Assembly: GCA_903870685.1 (NCBI GenBank)
Contig: CAIQDX010000051.1
Coordinates: forward strand, 1-40,949
Length of the DNA: 40,949 nucleotides
From: an uncultured Chitinophagaceae bacterium
Lineage (GTDB): Bacteria; Bacteroidota; Bacteroidia; Chitinophagales; Chitinophagaceae
Reading direction: 5' to 3'
The notes beneath the pieces are model-generated. The model was not told the origin of the DNA. It ran no database searches and was given only the letters and a program-made list of their open reading frames with translations. The position numbers and the translations under genes were made by a program. Positions 18,087 to 26,486 of this stretch are shown here, one piece after another. Numbering within the stretch: position 1 is the stretch's first letter; each line of letters starts with the position of its first letter.

Positions 18087-18163
18087 AGCCTTTTTCTTTA
18101 TTCGGCATTTAATATTGGAAATAATTTCAATTAATATCCAACCTTAAAATACCAAGCTTCATA

Positions 18164-18171
18164 TATCTTCG
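18164..18171 (+). promoter_or_regulatory. Candidate -7 box for birA
   Basis: TATCTTCG matches TAnnTTTG at seven of eight positions and lies 17 nt before the TTG start. That spacing is like the exact boxes of feoB (19 nt) and lysS (19 nt). Confidence 0.4.
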
Positions 18172-18172
18172 T

Positions 18173-18180
18173 CAAAAGTA
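18173..18180 (-). promoter_or_regulatory. -7 promoter box for the rsfS-ftsH-LUD run
   Basis: The minus strand reads TACTTTTG, an exact TAnnTTTG match, next to the birA box on the opposite strand. The leader would be about 90 nt to the GTG or 165 nt to the preferred TTG of rsfS, and would contain repeat copy B. Confidence 0.5.
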
Positions 18181-18188
18181 ATAATTCT

Positions 18189-18965
18189 TTGCCATCATCT
18201 TCTACCATAAATACTATCGGGCATCCATTCATAGAATTAGATTCGGTAGACAGCACCAATAACTATGCCTTTGACAAGCTGCAAGCAAATTTGGCTGCAC
18301 ATGGCACTGCATTCTTTGCCCATGCACAAACCGCGGGAAAAGGGCAACGCGGCAAAGTTTGGAATACTGAACCAGGTAGCAATATCATCATGTCTGTAAC
18401 ACTCGATACATCTTTTATATCAATACATCAGCAGTTTTTACTGAGTGTTGTTGTTGCTTTATCGGCATACGATTTTTATAGTAAATATGCAGGAGATGAA
18501 ACGAAAATAAAATGGCCAAACGATATTTATTGGCGTGACAGTAAGGCAGGAGGTATTTTGATCGAATCAAACGTTAAAACAAATTCGTCAGGTGGTTCGA
18601 TTTGGAAATGGGCTGTTGTTGGTTTAGGAATTAACATAAATCAAACAAATTTCGCTAAGCATTTGATCAATCCTGTTTCTTTAAAAGCTATAACCAAGAA
18701 AGAGTATGATACAATTTCTTTGGCTAAAGAATTATGCGGTTGTTTGCAAAAACGATTTGATGAATTGAAAAAAGGGGTTTTCAAAAAACAATTAAAAGAA
18801 TATAATTCACATTTATATAAACTGCATCAATCGGTTCGTTTAAAAAAGAAAAATGTTTCTTTTAATTGCGTGGTTGAAGGCGTAAACGAAAATGGCGAAT
18901 TAATAGTTAGTGGTGCGGCGCAAGAAAGTTTTGTTTGGGGAGAAGTGGAATGGCAATTAAAATAA
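18189..18965 (+). CDS. birA: Biotin--[acetyl-CoA-carboxylase] ligase
   Basis: This enzyme activates biotin with ATP and attaches it to the carrier lysine of acetyl-CoA carboxylase. The 258-residue protein has G-K-G-Q-R-G-K at 50-56 (biotinyl-AMP loop), K-W-P-N-D at 108-112 and the catalytic-region K-A-G-G-I-L-I-E at 119-126, then a C-terminal SH3-like domain. No N-terminal helix-turn-helix exists, so it is the monofunctional type that does not repress biotin genes. No ATG is available in frame upstream; TTG at 18189 is the only start that keeps the family's I-G[14 protein letters not shown] opening. Its 3' end overlaps the convergent pterin dehydratase gene by 9 nt. Confidence 0.94.
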   Translation: MPSSSTINTIGHPFIELDSVDSTNNYAFDKLQANLAAHGTAFFAHAQTAGKGQRGKVWNTEPGSNIIMSVTLDTSFISIHQQFLLSVVVALSAYDFYSKYAGDETKIKWPNDIYWRDSKAGGILIESNVKTNSSGGSIWKWAVVGLGININQTNFAKHLINPVSLKAITKKEYDTISLAKELCGCLQKRFDELKKGVFKKQLKEYNSHLYKLHQSVRLKKKNVSFNCVVEGVNENGELIVSGAAQESFVWGEVEWQLK

Positions 18966-19187
18966 ACGATCAATTCTTTTTGCAAATTGATGATCTTTTT
19001 CTGTAACAATATCTCCGGCACTATGCGTATTCAACCAAATTTCAACCTGATTATAAACATTGGTCCATAAAGGATGATGATCCATTTTTTCTGCTTCAAT
19101 CGCAATGCGGGTCATGAATGCAAATGCTTCTGAAAAATTTTTAAACACAAATTTTTTATAGAGTTTATTATTTTGTTCTGTCCACAT
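18957..19187 (-). CDS. Pterin-4a-carbinolamine dehydratase (short form)
   Basis: The family dehydrates 4a-hydroxytetrahydrobiopterin, recycling the pterin cofactor of aromatic amino-acid hydroxylases. The 76-residue protein has the conserved E-K-M-D-H-H-P at 33-39, W41, T-H at 54-55 and T-E-K-D near 62-65, matching the E-K-x-x-H-H-P / T-H / D signature. It is shorter than the usual 90-110 residues at the N-terminus. A TTG at 19208 would add seven residues, but ATG at 19187 is preferred. No phenylalanine hydroxylase is nearby, so the role may be general pterin recycling. It is last in the run after the M28 and IPExxxVDY genes. Confidence 0.9.
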   Translation of the reverse strand: MWTEQNNKLYKKFVFKNFSEAFAFMTRIAIEAEKMDHHPLWTNVYNQVEIWLNTHSAGDIVTEKDHQFAKRIDRLF

Positions 19188-19208
19188 AATTTTATTTTTA
19201 ATCAACAA

Positions 19209-19646
19209 TTAAAAAACCATATTGCCTTTGGTCTTTATTTGTTCGTTTGTTAATTCTGCCACCAACTGAACACCATTGATTGATTTGATTGCATTCTTAA
19301 TCCAGATACATTTTTCATCATCAACAATATCACCTTTCATCAACCATAAAAAATCCATGTGTTTAAATTCGGGCAATAAATATTCGCCGTCGCATTGATT
19401 GTGATAGAGATAATGAATTAAAAAACTATTTGGTTCCTGCGATTGATAAATATTGAAATAATAACTACGATCTTTTTTCTTTAAATGAATTTCATTTTCT
19501 GAATTTAAACGAAAATCAAAACCAATTAAATTATTCAATTGCCAGCAGAACTGAAAATTTTTCAAAGGAGCTGTAATGCCCAACAGCCGGGTTTCTTCGA
19601 AGAAATCTTCATTCAGTAAATCAATATCTAATTTTAGTTTGCTCAC
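19209..19646 (-). CDS. IPExxxVDY-family protein
   Basis: This small Bacteroidota family is named for its motif, here L-P-E-F-K-H-M-D-F at residues 91-99 of 145. No function is known. The protein is soluble, without signal or membrane helix. The start is either GTG at 19646 (M-S-K-L-K-L), one base after the M28 stop codon, or TTG at 19658, overlapping it. I prefer the GTG because V-S-K-L-K-L-D matches the usual family opening. Tight spacing implies coupling to translation of the M28 peptidase gene. Confidence 0.83.
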   Translation of the reverse strand: MSKLKLDIDLLNEDFFEETRLLGITAPLKNFQFCWQLNNLIGFDFRLNSENEIHLKKKDRSYYFNIYQSQEPNSFLIHYLYHNQCDGEYLLPEFKHMDFLWLMKGDIVDDEKCIWIKNAIKSINGVQLVAELTNEQIKTKGNMVF

Positions 19647-19647
19647 C

Positions 19648-21294
19648 TTAAAATTCAATATTAAATTCTTTCTCTTCGTTTTTTCTTTTAATTACCAATT
19701 TTGTTCTATCGCCTTTTTTAAACTTGCTTAATGTTTGCATATAACTCATCACATCAACAAATTTATATTCGCCCATTTGCAATAAAATATCTCCTGCTTG
19801 CAATCCAATTCGTTCAGCTAATTTACCACCGCTAACACCATCAATTCTAACGCCTGTACCGCTATAACCATAATCGGGAATAACTCCTAAACTAACAGTA
19901 AACTTACTACTTCGACCAGCTTGTGGCTCTCTTGTTTTTGTAAAAACTAATTTGCCTTTTGTATCAGTAGCTGCAATTAATTTATAGATATATTGAACAA
20001 TTTCTCTTTCGCCATCATAATTAATTTTATCCCAATCATCTGTTGCTTTATGATAATCGGAATGACTTCCGGTAAAGAAAAATAATACCGGCATTTCTTT
20101 TCTGTAAAATGTTTCATGATCGCTTGGACCACTTCCCGAACTATCAAATTTTATAATTAAATTTTTATTTGCTGTAGAAATTAATTCGCCCCATGTTGGA
20201 GAAGTGCCATAACCGCCAATGGTTAATTTGTGTGTGGTATCATATCTTCCAACCATATCCATGTTGATCATATAATTGGCAGTGATGTTTGTAGTTGGAT
20301 GTTCGGCCCAATATTTACTACCAAACAAACCCAATTCTTCGGCCGAAAAATTAAGGATGAGATAATTGTTATTTTTTGGTGATGATTTTTTGAGCATCCT
20401 TGCTAATTCAATCAAAGCCGCAGTACCACTGGCATTATCATCGGCACCATTATGAATAACATGACCGGTATCCAACGCATTTTTATCTTCACCATAACCC
20501 AGATGATCGTAATGTGCACCTAAAACAATTGTTGTGGCAGCATTATTATTGATGAAACCAACAACATTTCTTGCTTTACGAATTCTTTGTTCAAACACAA
20601 CTCCTAATTCGATATTCAATGTTGCTGAAACATCGCTGAAATATTTTTTAAATCCATCTTTGGTTAGATAAACAACAGGAATTTTTGTTGCAGCAGATTT
20701 GTCATTTTTATTGAACAAAATATTATCTGTAATTGCAGAACTGTTATACAACAATAAAGCTGTTGCACCTTTATCGGCAATTTTATCAGCTTGTTTTTTG
20801 ATATCATCGAAAATATCAAAATGCGGATTGGATTGATTTTCTTCCAACACATCTTTTACATCAATGAACCACGGTTGACCAGTTTCGTTCAAAGCCACGG
20901 CCGGCGTGCCCTTCGCCGTTTTACTTGCACTAAATGCCAGTGGAAAGAAATCAATATTTAATTCAGCACTCTTATCATTTATTTTAATGAAAGTATGATG
21001 AACATTAGCTTGTTTTCCTTCATCAATTTCAAATTCCTGAACATACCCATTGTTGCCACGTGGTTCAATTCCTATTTGTTCGTATTGTTTGCAGATGTAT
21101 TGCATAGCTAACACTTCGCCTTGTGTTCCCGTTCTTCTGCCTTCTAATTTATCATCGGCTAAATATTGAACATGCAGTTTTAAGTTAGCAGCGATTTCTG
21201 TATTCGCCTGTTGTTCCATTTTTAGTTTTTTCTTTTTGCTTTGAGCCAAAGAAAAGAGGGGAATCAATAAAATAATAAGTAATAGTTTTTTCAT
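19648..21294 (-). CDS. Secreted M28-family zinc peptidase with C-terminal PDZ domain
   Basis: The 548-residue protein has a signal peptide (1-18, ending S-L-A-Q), a PA-like insert (about 125-235) and an M28 catalytic domain. Zinc-site residues are in view: H261 (G-A-H-Y-D-H), D285 (G-A-D-D-N-A-S-G), E319/E320 (S-A-E-E-L-G-L), D346 (N-M-D-M-V-G) and H415 (S-D-Y-H-K-A-T-D-D). A PDZ domain at about 450-540 (G-V-S-G-G-K-L-A-E-R-I-G-L-Q-A-G-D-I) probably helps bind substrate C-termini. It likely acts as an aminopeptidase in the periplasm. An exact -7 box lies about 20 nt before its ATG, and it leads the three-gene run ending in the pterin dehydratase. Confidence 0.93.
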   Translation of the reverse strand: MKKLLLIILLIPLFSLAQSKKKKLKMEQQANTEIAANLKLHVQYLADDKLEGRRTGTQGEVLAMQYICKQYEQIGIEPRGNNGYVQEFEIDEGKQANVHHTFIKINDKSAELNIDFFPLAFSASKTAKGTPAVALNETGQPWFIDVKDVLEENQSNPHFDIFDDIKKQADKIADKGATALLLYNSSAITDNILFNKNDKSAATKIPVVYLTKDGFKKYFSDVSATLNIELGVVFEQRIRKARNVVGFINNNAATTIVLGAHYDHLGYGEDKNALDTGHVIHNGADDNASGTAALIELARMLKKSSPKNNNYLILNFSAEELGLFGSKYWAEHPTTNITANYMINMDMVGRYDTTHKLTIGGYGTSPTWGELISTANKNLIIKFDSSGSGPSDHETFYRKEMPVLFFFTGSHSDYHKATDDWDKINYDGEREIVQYIYKLIAATDTKGKLVFTKTREPQAGRSSKFTVSLGVIPDYGYSGTGVRIDGVSGGKLAERIGLQAGDILLQMGEYKFVDVMSYMQTLSKFKKGDRTKLVIKRKNEEKEFNIEF

Positions 21295-21314
21295 CGAAAG
21301 TATTTGTGTTGGTA

Positions 21315-21322
21315 CAAAAGTA
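21315..21322 (-). promoter_or_regulatory. -7 promoter box of the M28 peptidase run
   Basis: The minus strand reads TACTTTTG, an exact TAnnTTTG match. It predicts a leader of about 16 nt to the ATG at 21294. Confidence 0.55.
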
Positions 21323-21401
21323 ATTGTACTTAGTTTCTTCTGTGTTATTCTTTATAAATATTCTTTTCCCAAACGCGTAACCCATAGCTATACTTCGCAG
21401 T

Positions 21402-21409
21402 TACATTTG
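21402..21409 (+). promoter_or_regulatory. -7 promoter box of feoB
   Basis: TACATTTG is an exact TAnnTTTG match, 19 nt before the TTG start of feoB. No Fur-box-like palindrome was recognised in the 134-nt divergent gap. Confidence 0.55.
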
Positions 21410-21428
21410 CTTCCTGCAAAAAAACTAT

Positions 21429-23543
21429 TTGAAAGAAAGATTATTACATATTGCATTAGTGGGCAATCCCAACAGCGGCAAAACCTCGCTGTTCAATGCT
21501 TTGACGGGATTGAACCAAAAAGTGGGCAATTTTCCCGGCGTAACAGTTGATAAAAAAACTGGTACAATTTTATTGGAAGAAAATTTAAAAGTTGAGTTAA
21601 TTGATTTGCCGGGAACTTATTCTTTATATCCACGCCGTGCCGACGAATGGGTTTGTTATAAAGTTTTGATGAATGCTGATGAGGAAATTAAAGCCGATAT
21701 TATTTTAATAGTTGCCGATGCGAGTAATTTAAAACGTAACCTTTTATTCTGCAGTCAGATCATTGATTTAAAAGTTCCGGTTGTTGTTGCATTAACTATG
21801 AATGATCTTGCAGCAAAAAACGGAATTAAGATCGACGTTGCTGGATTGCAGGCAGAGCTTGGTGTTCCGGTGATTTCGGTAAATGCAAGAAAGAACAAAG
21901 GTTTATCGCAATTAAATAAAGTATTGGCACAAGTTGTCAAAAAGAAGAATGAAACATCGCCGACGGATTTTATTGATAATAAAAGTTTAGCACCTGCTTC
22001 CATTGAAGCTGTTCAAAAAATATTTCCGCAGCTGAGTAATTATGCTGCAATACATCATCTCATCAATCATGAAAATTTTCCTTTCGATCAAACAACGCAG
22101 GATGCGATTGAAAAAATAGAAATCGATAATAAATTTAATCCAACTAAAACACAGGCCGAAGAAATATTAGAGCGTTATCAGCACATTAAACAGATCATGA
22201 AAAATAATGTGATAGAACCTGATCCTGAGGAAAAGAAAATGCTCACCAATAAACTGGACGATATTTTATTGCATCGAAAATGGGGTTACTTAATTTTATT
22301 ATCAGTTTTATTTTTATTGTTTCAAAGTGTTTTTTGGTTAGCACGTTTTCCGATGGATGGCATTGAGTGGTGTTTTATTCAAATCGGAAATTATCTGCAT
22401 TCAAATTTACCTGATACTTGGTGGAGTAATTTAATTACAAACGGATTAGTTGCAGGATTAAGCGGCATTATGGTTTTTATTCCGCAGATCATGATATTAT
22501 TTGGATTGATCACTATTCTGGAAGACAGCGGTTACATGGCGCGAATTAGTTTTTTGAGCGATAAATTAATGCGTAAAGTTGGATTGAACGGAAAGAGTGT
22601 AATGCCTATGATCAGTGGGTTTGCGTGTGCTGTGCCTGCCATCATGAGTGCCAGGAATATTGAAAATAAAAAAGAAAGATTACTTACCATTTTAGTTACA
22701 CCATTGATGAGTTGCAGTGCAAGATTACCGGTTTATACCATTTTAATTTCGTTGGTAATTAGTAATAAATATTACTTCGGATTTTTAAGTTTGCAGGGTT
22801 TAGTGATGATGGGTTTATATTTATTGGGATTGGTGATGGCATTAATTGTGAGTTATGTTTTAAAAGGATTTATTAAAATAAAAGAAAAAAGTTTTTTCAT
22901 TTTAGAGCTACCAATTTATCGTTCACCGCGGTGGAAGAATATTGGCATCACAATGATCGAAAAAGCAAAAATATTTGTTACTGATGCCGGAAAAATAATT
23001 ATGGTGATCAGTTTGTTGCTTTGGTTTTTAAGTTCCTTTGGTCCGGGTAACAGAATGAAAAATGTGGAAGAAAAATATGCAGTGATGATGCAGCAGCAAC
23101 CGCTGCAAAAAAATATTTTGACAAGAAATTTATCGGCCGAAAAATTACAAAATTCTTATGCAGGAATTTTAGGTCAAGCAATCGAACCTGCAATAAAACC
23201 TTTGGGATACGATTGGAAAATTGGTATTGCCATCATTACTTCATTTGCTGCAAGAGAAGTTTTTGTGGGAACGATGGCAACTTTATACAGCGTTGAAGAA
23301 AATGATAATTCATCATTACGGGAAAAACTACAAGCCGCTAAGAATGAGGATGGGAGCAAGGTTTACACATTGGCAGCTGCGTTATCGTTAATGGTGTTTT
23401 ATGTTTTAGCCATGCAGTGCATGAGTACTTTGGCTGTTGTAAAACGTGAGACAAAAAGTTGGAAATGGCCGGTGATACAATTTATTTATATGACCACACT
23501 CGCTTATGTGATGAGTTTGATTGTGTATTGGATCTTTAAATAA
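21429..23543 (+). CDS. feoB: Ferrous iron transporter FeoB
   Basis: FeoB moves Fe2+ across the inner membrane. The N-terminal G-domain has G-N-P-N-S-G-K-T at 12-19 (G1), D-L-P-G-T-Y-S-L near 59 (G3) and M-N-D-L near 123 (G4). A helical spacer follows, then a membrane domain with the Gate motifs G-F-A-C-A-V-P-A-I-M-S-A-R and M-S-C-S-A-R-L-P-V-Y and a second Gate (F-A-A-R-E-V-F-V-G-T). Length 704 is normal. No ATG exists near the start; TTG at 21429 gives the standard opening. No feoA lies on either side, so FeoA must be elsewhere or absent. It converges on the serine hydrolase gene with a 9-nt gap. Confidence 0.95.
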   Translation: MKERLLHIALVGNPNSGKTSLFNALTGLNQKVGNFPGVTVDKKTGTILLEENLKVELIDLPGTYSLYPRRADEWVCYKVLMNADEEIKADIILIVADASNLKRNLLFCSQIIDLKVPVVVALTMNDLAAKNGIKIDVAGLQAELGVPVISVNARKNKGLSQLNKVLAQVVKKKNETSPTDFIDNKSLAPASIEAVQKIFPQLSNYAAIHHLINHENFPFDQTTQDAIEKIEIDNKFNPTKTQAEEILERYQHIKQIMKNNVIEPDPEEKKMLTNKLDDILLHRKWGYLILLSVLFLLFQSVFWLARFPMDGIEWCFIQIGNYLHSNLPDTWWSNLITNGLVAGLSGIMVFIPQIMILFGLITILEDSGYMARISFLSDKLMRKVGLNGKSVMPMISGFACAVPAIMSARNIENKKERLLTILVTPLMSCSARLPVYTILISLVISNKYYFGFLSLQGLVMMGLYLLGLVMALIVSYVLKGFIKIKEKSFFILELPIYRSPRWKNIGITMIEKAKIFVTDAGKIIMVISLLLWFLSSFGPGNRMKNVEEKYAVMMQQQPLQKNILTRNLSAEKLQNSYAGILGQAIEPAIKPLGYDWKIGIAIITSFAAREVFVGTMATLYSVEENDNSSLREKLQAAKNEDGSKVYTLAAALSLMVFYVLAMQCMSTLAVVKRETKSWKWPVIQFIYMTTLAYVMSLIVYWIFK

Positions 23544-23552
23544 GCTGTTTAA

Positions 23553-24413
23553 TTAATTATAATAATCCCACAAAAGTTTCGATAATTCTCTTGTTAATTC
23601 CCATGCTTCATTATTAGATTCCCAAGATTGATCTTTATTATTTTTTGTGCAAATACAAAAAATATAACGACAATGTTTTCCATTTACAAATAACACTTCA
23701 TTTCTTGTTGCATCAACAGCACCACTTTTGCTTGCAATAAAAACATCGGTTGGAATTTGAGAGATGGCATCCTCATCCCAATAATTTCTGCCAAGTAAAC
23801 GCAACATTTTTTCACTTGCTTTTTGATTGATGACTTCACCTTTTGAAATTTTTTCCATCAATGTTGTCATTTCTCGTGCTGATGTTTGTCCCCAACCAAA
23901 TTCTTTTCGGTTAACTTCTCTACCGGATGTTCTGCTGTTCACTCTTGTAACCTTCATTCCTAAACTATCCAATAACTCATTGATGCGTGATCCAGTGCCG
24001 GCAAGGCTTTGCAGCCAAAGGCTTGCGGTGTTATCGCTCATGGTAAGCATCAGCATCATTACTTTACTTAATTCTATTTTTTCGTTGTTTTTAAAAGAAC
24101 CAAGAATATCTACACCGGCATACAACAAAGAATCTTTGTAAATTAATGGTTGATGATATTTTAATTCACCGGTTTCTATTTTATTCATTACACCAATTAA
24201 TATTGGAATCTTTATCATGCTTGCTGTTGGAAAAATTGTATCGGCATCAATCGCAACAGTTTTATTTTTTTTCAGATCGTGAACAAATACACCAACTTGT
24301 CCGTGAAAACCCGTTAATAAATTTTGAATGGAAGATTGTAAATGCTTATCTGTTTTTTGTGCTGAAGAATTGTAAACAGCAAAAAGAAAAAAGAAAAATA
24401 TTATTCTTTGCAT
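23553..24413 (-). CDS. Class A beta-lactamase-like serine hydrolase
   Basis: The 286-residue exported protein (signal peptide 1-18) has the penicillin-binding fold's motifs in order: S-x-x-K as Ser65-Met-Ile-Lys68, S-D-N at 126-128 and K-S-G at 229-231. An omega-loop ExxxN is not clear; G-R-E-V-N at 164-168 sits in the expected place with altered spacing. This makes beta-lactam resistance uncertain. A peptidoglycan-related or other serine hydrolase is equally possible. It is transcribed away from lysS, with 191 nt between them. Confidence 0.86.
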   Translation of the reverse strand: MQRIIFFFFLFAVYNSSAQKTDKHLQSSIQNLLTGFHGQVGVFVHDLKKNKTVAIDADTIFPTASMIKIPILIGVMNKIETGELKYHQPLIYKDSLLYAGVDILGSFKNNEKIELSKVMMLMLTMSDNTASLWLQSLAGTGSRINELLDSLGMKVTRVNSRTSGREVNRKEFGWGQTSAREMTTLMEKISKGEVINQKASEKMLRLLGRNYWDEDAISQIPTDVFIASKSGAVDATRNEVLFVNGKHCRYIFCICTKNNKDQSWESNNEAWELTRELSKLLWDYYN

Positions 24414-24506
24414 AAAAATGATTGAATGAAAATTGATTTTAAATATACCTGATTTTTAAAGATAGATTGAAATTATAGGATGAAATTGCTGCCATGAAAA
24501 AGGAAC

Positions 24507-24543
24507 TTTGAAACGAGCGTGGCAACAGGCGATTCCATGAAAA
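24507..24543 (+). repeat. Dispersed repeat, diverged copy D
   Basis: TTTGAAACGAGCGTGGCAAC, then AGGCGATTCCATGAAA, aligns with copy C (29041-29076), sharing GCAACAGGCGAT and CATGAAA with several changes in the first half. It ends 34 nt upstream of the lysS -7 box. Confidence 0.45.
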
Positions 24544-24577
24544 TATACTGTTGGCTCCATAATCATTTTCCAAAACT

Positions 24578-24585
24578 TATCTTTG
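24578..24585 (+). promoter_or_regulatory. -7 promoter box of lysS
   Basis: TATCTTTG is an exact TAnnTTTG match, 19 nt before the ATG. A TTG at 24551-24553 is the nearest -33 candidate, but its spacing is longer than usual. Confidence 0.55.
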
Positions 24586-24604
24586 CGCAAAATAGTATTT
24601 TGAA

Positions 24605-26125
24605 ATGAGTCAACATTTAAGTGAACAAGAAATTATTCGTCGGGAAAAATTAAACAAATTACAACAGGTTGGTATTAATGCATATCCGGCAGCATTGTAT
24701 CCGGTATCGCATTTTTCGAAAGAAATAAAAGATAATTTTTCGGAAGAAAATAAAGAGACATATGCAAATGTTTGTGTGGCCGGAAGAATCATGAGTATTA
24801 ATGATAAAGGAAAAGTTTTCTTTATAAAGATTCAGGACAGCAAAGGCATTTTGCAATTGTATGTGAAGAGAGATGAGATTTGTCCTGAAGAAGATAAATC
24901 GTTTTGGGATAATGTTATTAAACATGGACTTGATCTTGGCGATATTATTGGTTGCACCGGTTATGTTTTTATTACAAAAACCGGCGAAACATCTGTTCAT
25001 GCGCAAACCGTTTCTTTATTAACTAAAAGTTTAAAACCATTACCTGTTGTAAAACGCGATGAAGAAGGAAATGTGTTTGATGAAGTAACCGATCCTGAGT
25101 TTCGTTACAGACAACGTTATGTTGATTTAATTATTAATCCGCATGTAAAAGAAACATTTGTAAAACGCACCACTTTAATAAATACCATTCGCGAATTTTT
25201 AAACGAACACGGTGGATTGGAAGTTGATACGCCGGTATTGCAAACTATTCCGGGAGGTGCTGCTGCAAAGCCTTTCATCACTCATCACAATGCATTAGAT
25301 GTTCCATTTTATTTGAGAATTGCTAATGAATTGTATTTAAAAAGATTGATTGTAGGCGGATTTGATTGGGTGTATGAATTCAGCCGCAATTTTAGAAATG
25401 AAGGAATGGATCGAACACATAATCCTGAATTCACGGTATTAGAATGGTACACAGCATACAAAGATTATTTCTGGATGATGGAAACAACCGAACAATTGTT
25501 AGAAAAAATTGCCGTCGCTTTACATGGAACAACTGATGTTCAATTGGGCGATACCATTTTAAATTTTAAAGCTCCATATAAACGCATCAGCATTCATGAT
25601 GCAATAAAAGAAAATACAGGAATTGATGTAAGTGAAATGGATGAAGAAGGTTTACGTGTTGTTTGCAAACAATTAAAAATTGATGTGCCAAATAATATTG
25701 GCAAAGGAAAATTAATTGATGAAATTTTTGGTGCAACCAGCGAACATAAATATGTGCAACCAACTTTTATTATTGATTATCCTGTTGAAATGAGTCCGCT
25801 TACAAAAAAACATCGCAGCAAAGCCGGACTGGTAGAGCGTTTTGAGCTGATGGTGAATGGAAAAGAGATTGCAAATGCGTACAGCGAATTAAATGATCCG
25901 ATTGATCAACGCGAACGTTTCGAAGAACAAAGTAAATTAATGGAACGTGGTGATGATGAAGCCATGTTTATTGATTATGATTTTTTACGTGCATTAGAAT
26001 ATGGTATGCCGCCAACATCGGGAATTGGAATTGGAATTGATCGTTTGTGCATGTTGATGACAAATCAATCTTCTATTCAAGATGTATTGTTGTTTCCGCA
26101 AATGAGACCGGAGAAGAATGAATAA
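24605..26125 (+). CDS. lysS: Lysine--tRNA ligase, class II
   Basis: The enzyme charges tRNA-Lys. The 506-residue protein begins with the N-terminal helix, then an OB-fold anticodon-binding domain (about 55-150: V-A-G-R-I-M-S, I-Q-D-S-K-G-I-L-Q-L-Y). Class II motif 1 begins after F-R-Y-R-Q-R-Y-V-D-L. Motif 2 is S-R-N-F-R-N-E-G-M-D-R-T-H-N-P-E-F-T, and motif 3 is G-I-G-I-G-I-D-R-L. Length is standard for bacterial LysS. It has its own exact -7 box and a downstream hairpin, so it is probably monocistronic. Confidence 0.98.
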   Translation: MSQHLSEQEIIRREKLNKLQQVGINAYPAALYPVSHFSKEIKDNFSEENKETYANVCVAGRIMSINDKGKVFFIKIQDSKGILQLYVKRDEICPEEDKSFWDNVIKHGLDLGDIIGCTGYVFITKTGETSVHAQTVSLLTKSLKPLPVVKRDEEGNVFDEVTDPEFRYRQRYVDLIINPHVKETFVKRTTLINTIREFLNEHGGLEVDTPVLQTIPGGAAAKPFITHHNALDVPFYLRIANELYLKRLIVGGFDWVYEFSRNFRNEGMDRTHNPEFTVLEWYTAYKDYFWMMETTEQLLEKIAVALHGTTDVQLGDTILNFKAPYKRISIHDAIKENTGIDVSEMDEEGLRVVCKQLKIDVPNNIGKGKLIDEIFGATSEHKYVQPTFIIDYPVEMSPLTKKHRSKAGLVERFELMVNGKEIANAYSELNDPIDQRERFEEQSKLMERGDDEAMFIDYDFLRALEYGMPPTSGIGIGIDRLCMLMTNQSSIQDVLLFPQMRPEKNE

Positions 26126-26127
26126 TT

Positions 26128-26162
26128 AAAGGCGTGCTTTTGATAAAGCGGCTTTTATTTTT
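26128..26162 (+). terminator. Terminator of lysS
   Basis: Just after the TAA, AAAG and TGCTTT pair with AAAGCG and CTTT around a TGAT loop, with a small internal bulge. TATTTTTATT follows. Confidence 0.5.
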
Positions 26163-26431
26163 ATTGCCTGTATGCTTTATAATCGAAATTATTTTTTGAT
26201 ACGGCTTTTGCATAACAAAAATTATTTTTCTTATTCAGAAATAGTACTGAAATAAAATCTGAGATTATTTGTAAGATTTTAGTTTTCATGTTTGTTGGTT
26301 TTATTCGAAAATAAATACTCAATATCGTGCCAAACATTAAAACCTCTGAAATTCAATACAGTTAACGATTGTAGAATCCTGTAATCATCCTTTCAAATCA
26401 AAAATTATTCCTGCATTTGGAAAATATTTCC

Positions 26432-26466
26432 AAATAAAAAAGCTGTTGAAATAGTTCAACAGCTTT
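26432..26466 (-). terminator. Rho-independent terminator of the amidohydrolase gene
   Basis: A perfect 12-bp stem, AAAGCTGTTGAA (26439-26450) and TTCAACAGCTTT (26455-26466), has a 4-nt loop. On the minus strand it is followed at once by a run of T. It lies 20 nt past the gene's stop codon. Confidence 0.85.
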
Positions 26467-26486
26467 CATAACAAAGAATAATATTT

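Larger units (their letters stand above)
26126..26486. other. 361-nt gap between lysS and the amidohydrolase gene
   Basis: The gap holds two convergent terminator hairpins at its ends. Between them, the minus strand has a 42-codon frame (26161-26289) opening M-K-T-K-I-L-Q-I-I-S-D-F-I-S-V and ending Y-K-A-Y-R-Q. Upstream of it TTTG and TATTTTCG stand 17 nt apart, a near-consensus promoter layout. I recognise no family and the composition is AT-driven, so I do not call it a gene. Confidence 0.3.

Noticed and set aside
19188-19208. TTG start of the pterin dehydratase at 19208
   Set aside because: It adds seven residues that are not part of the fold, while an ATG is available at 19187.
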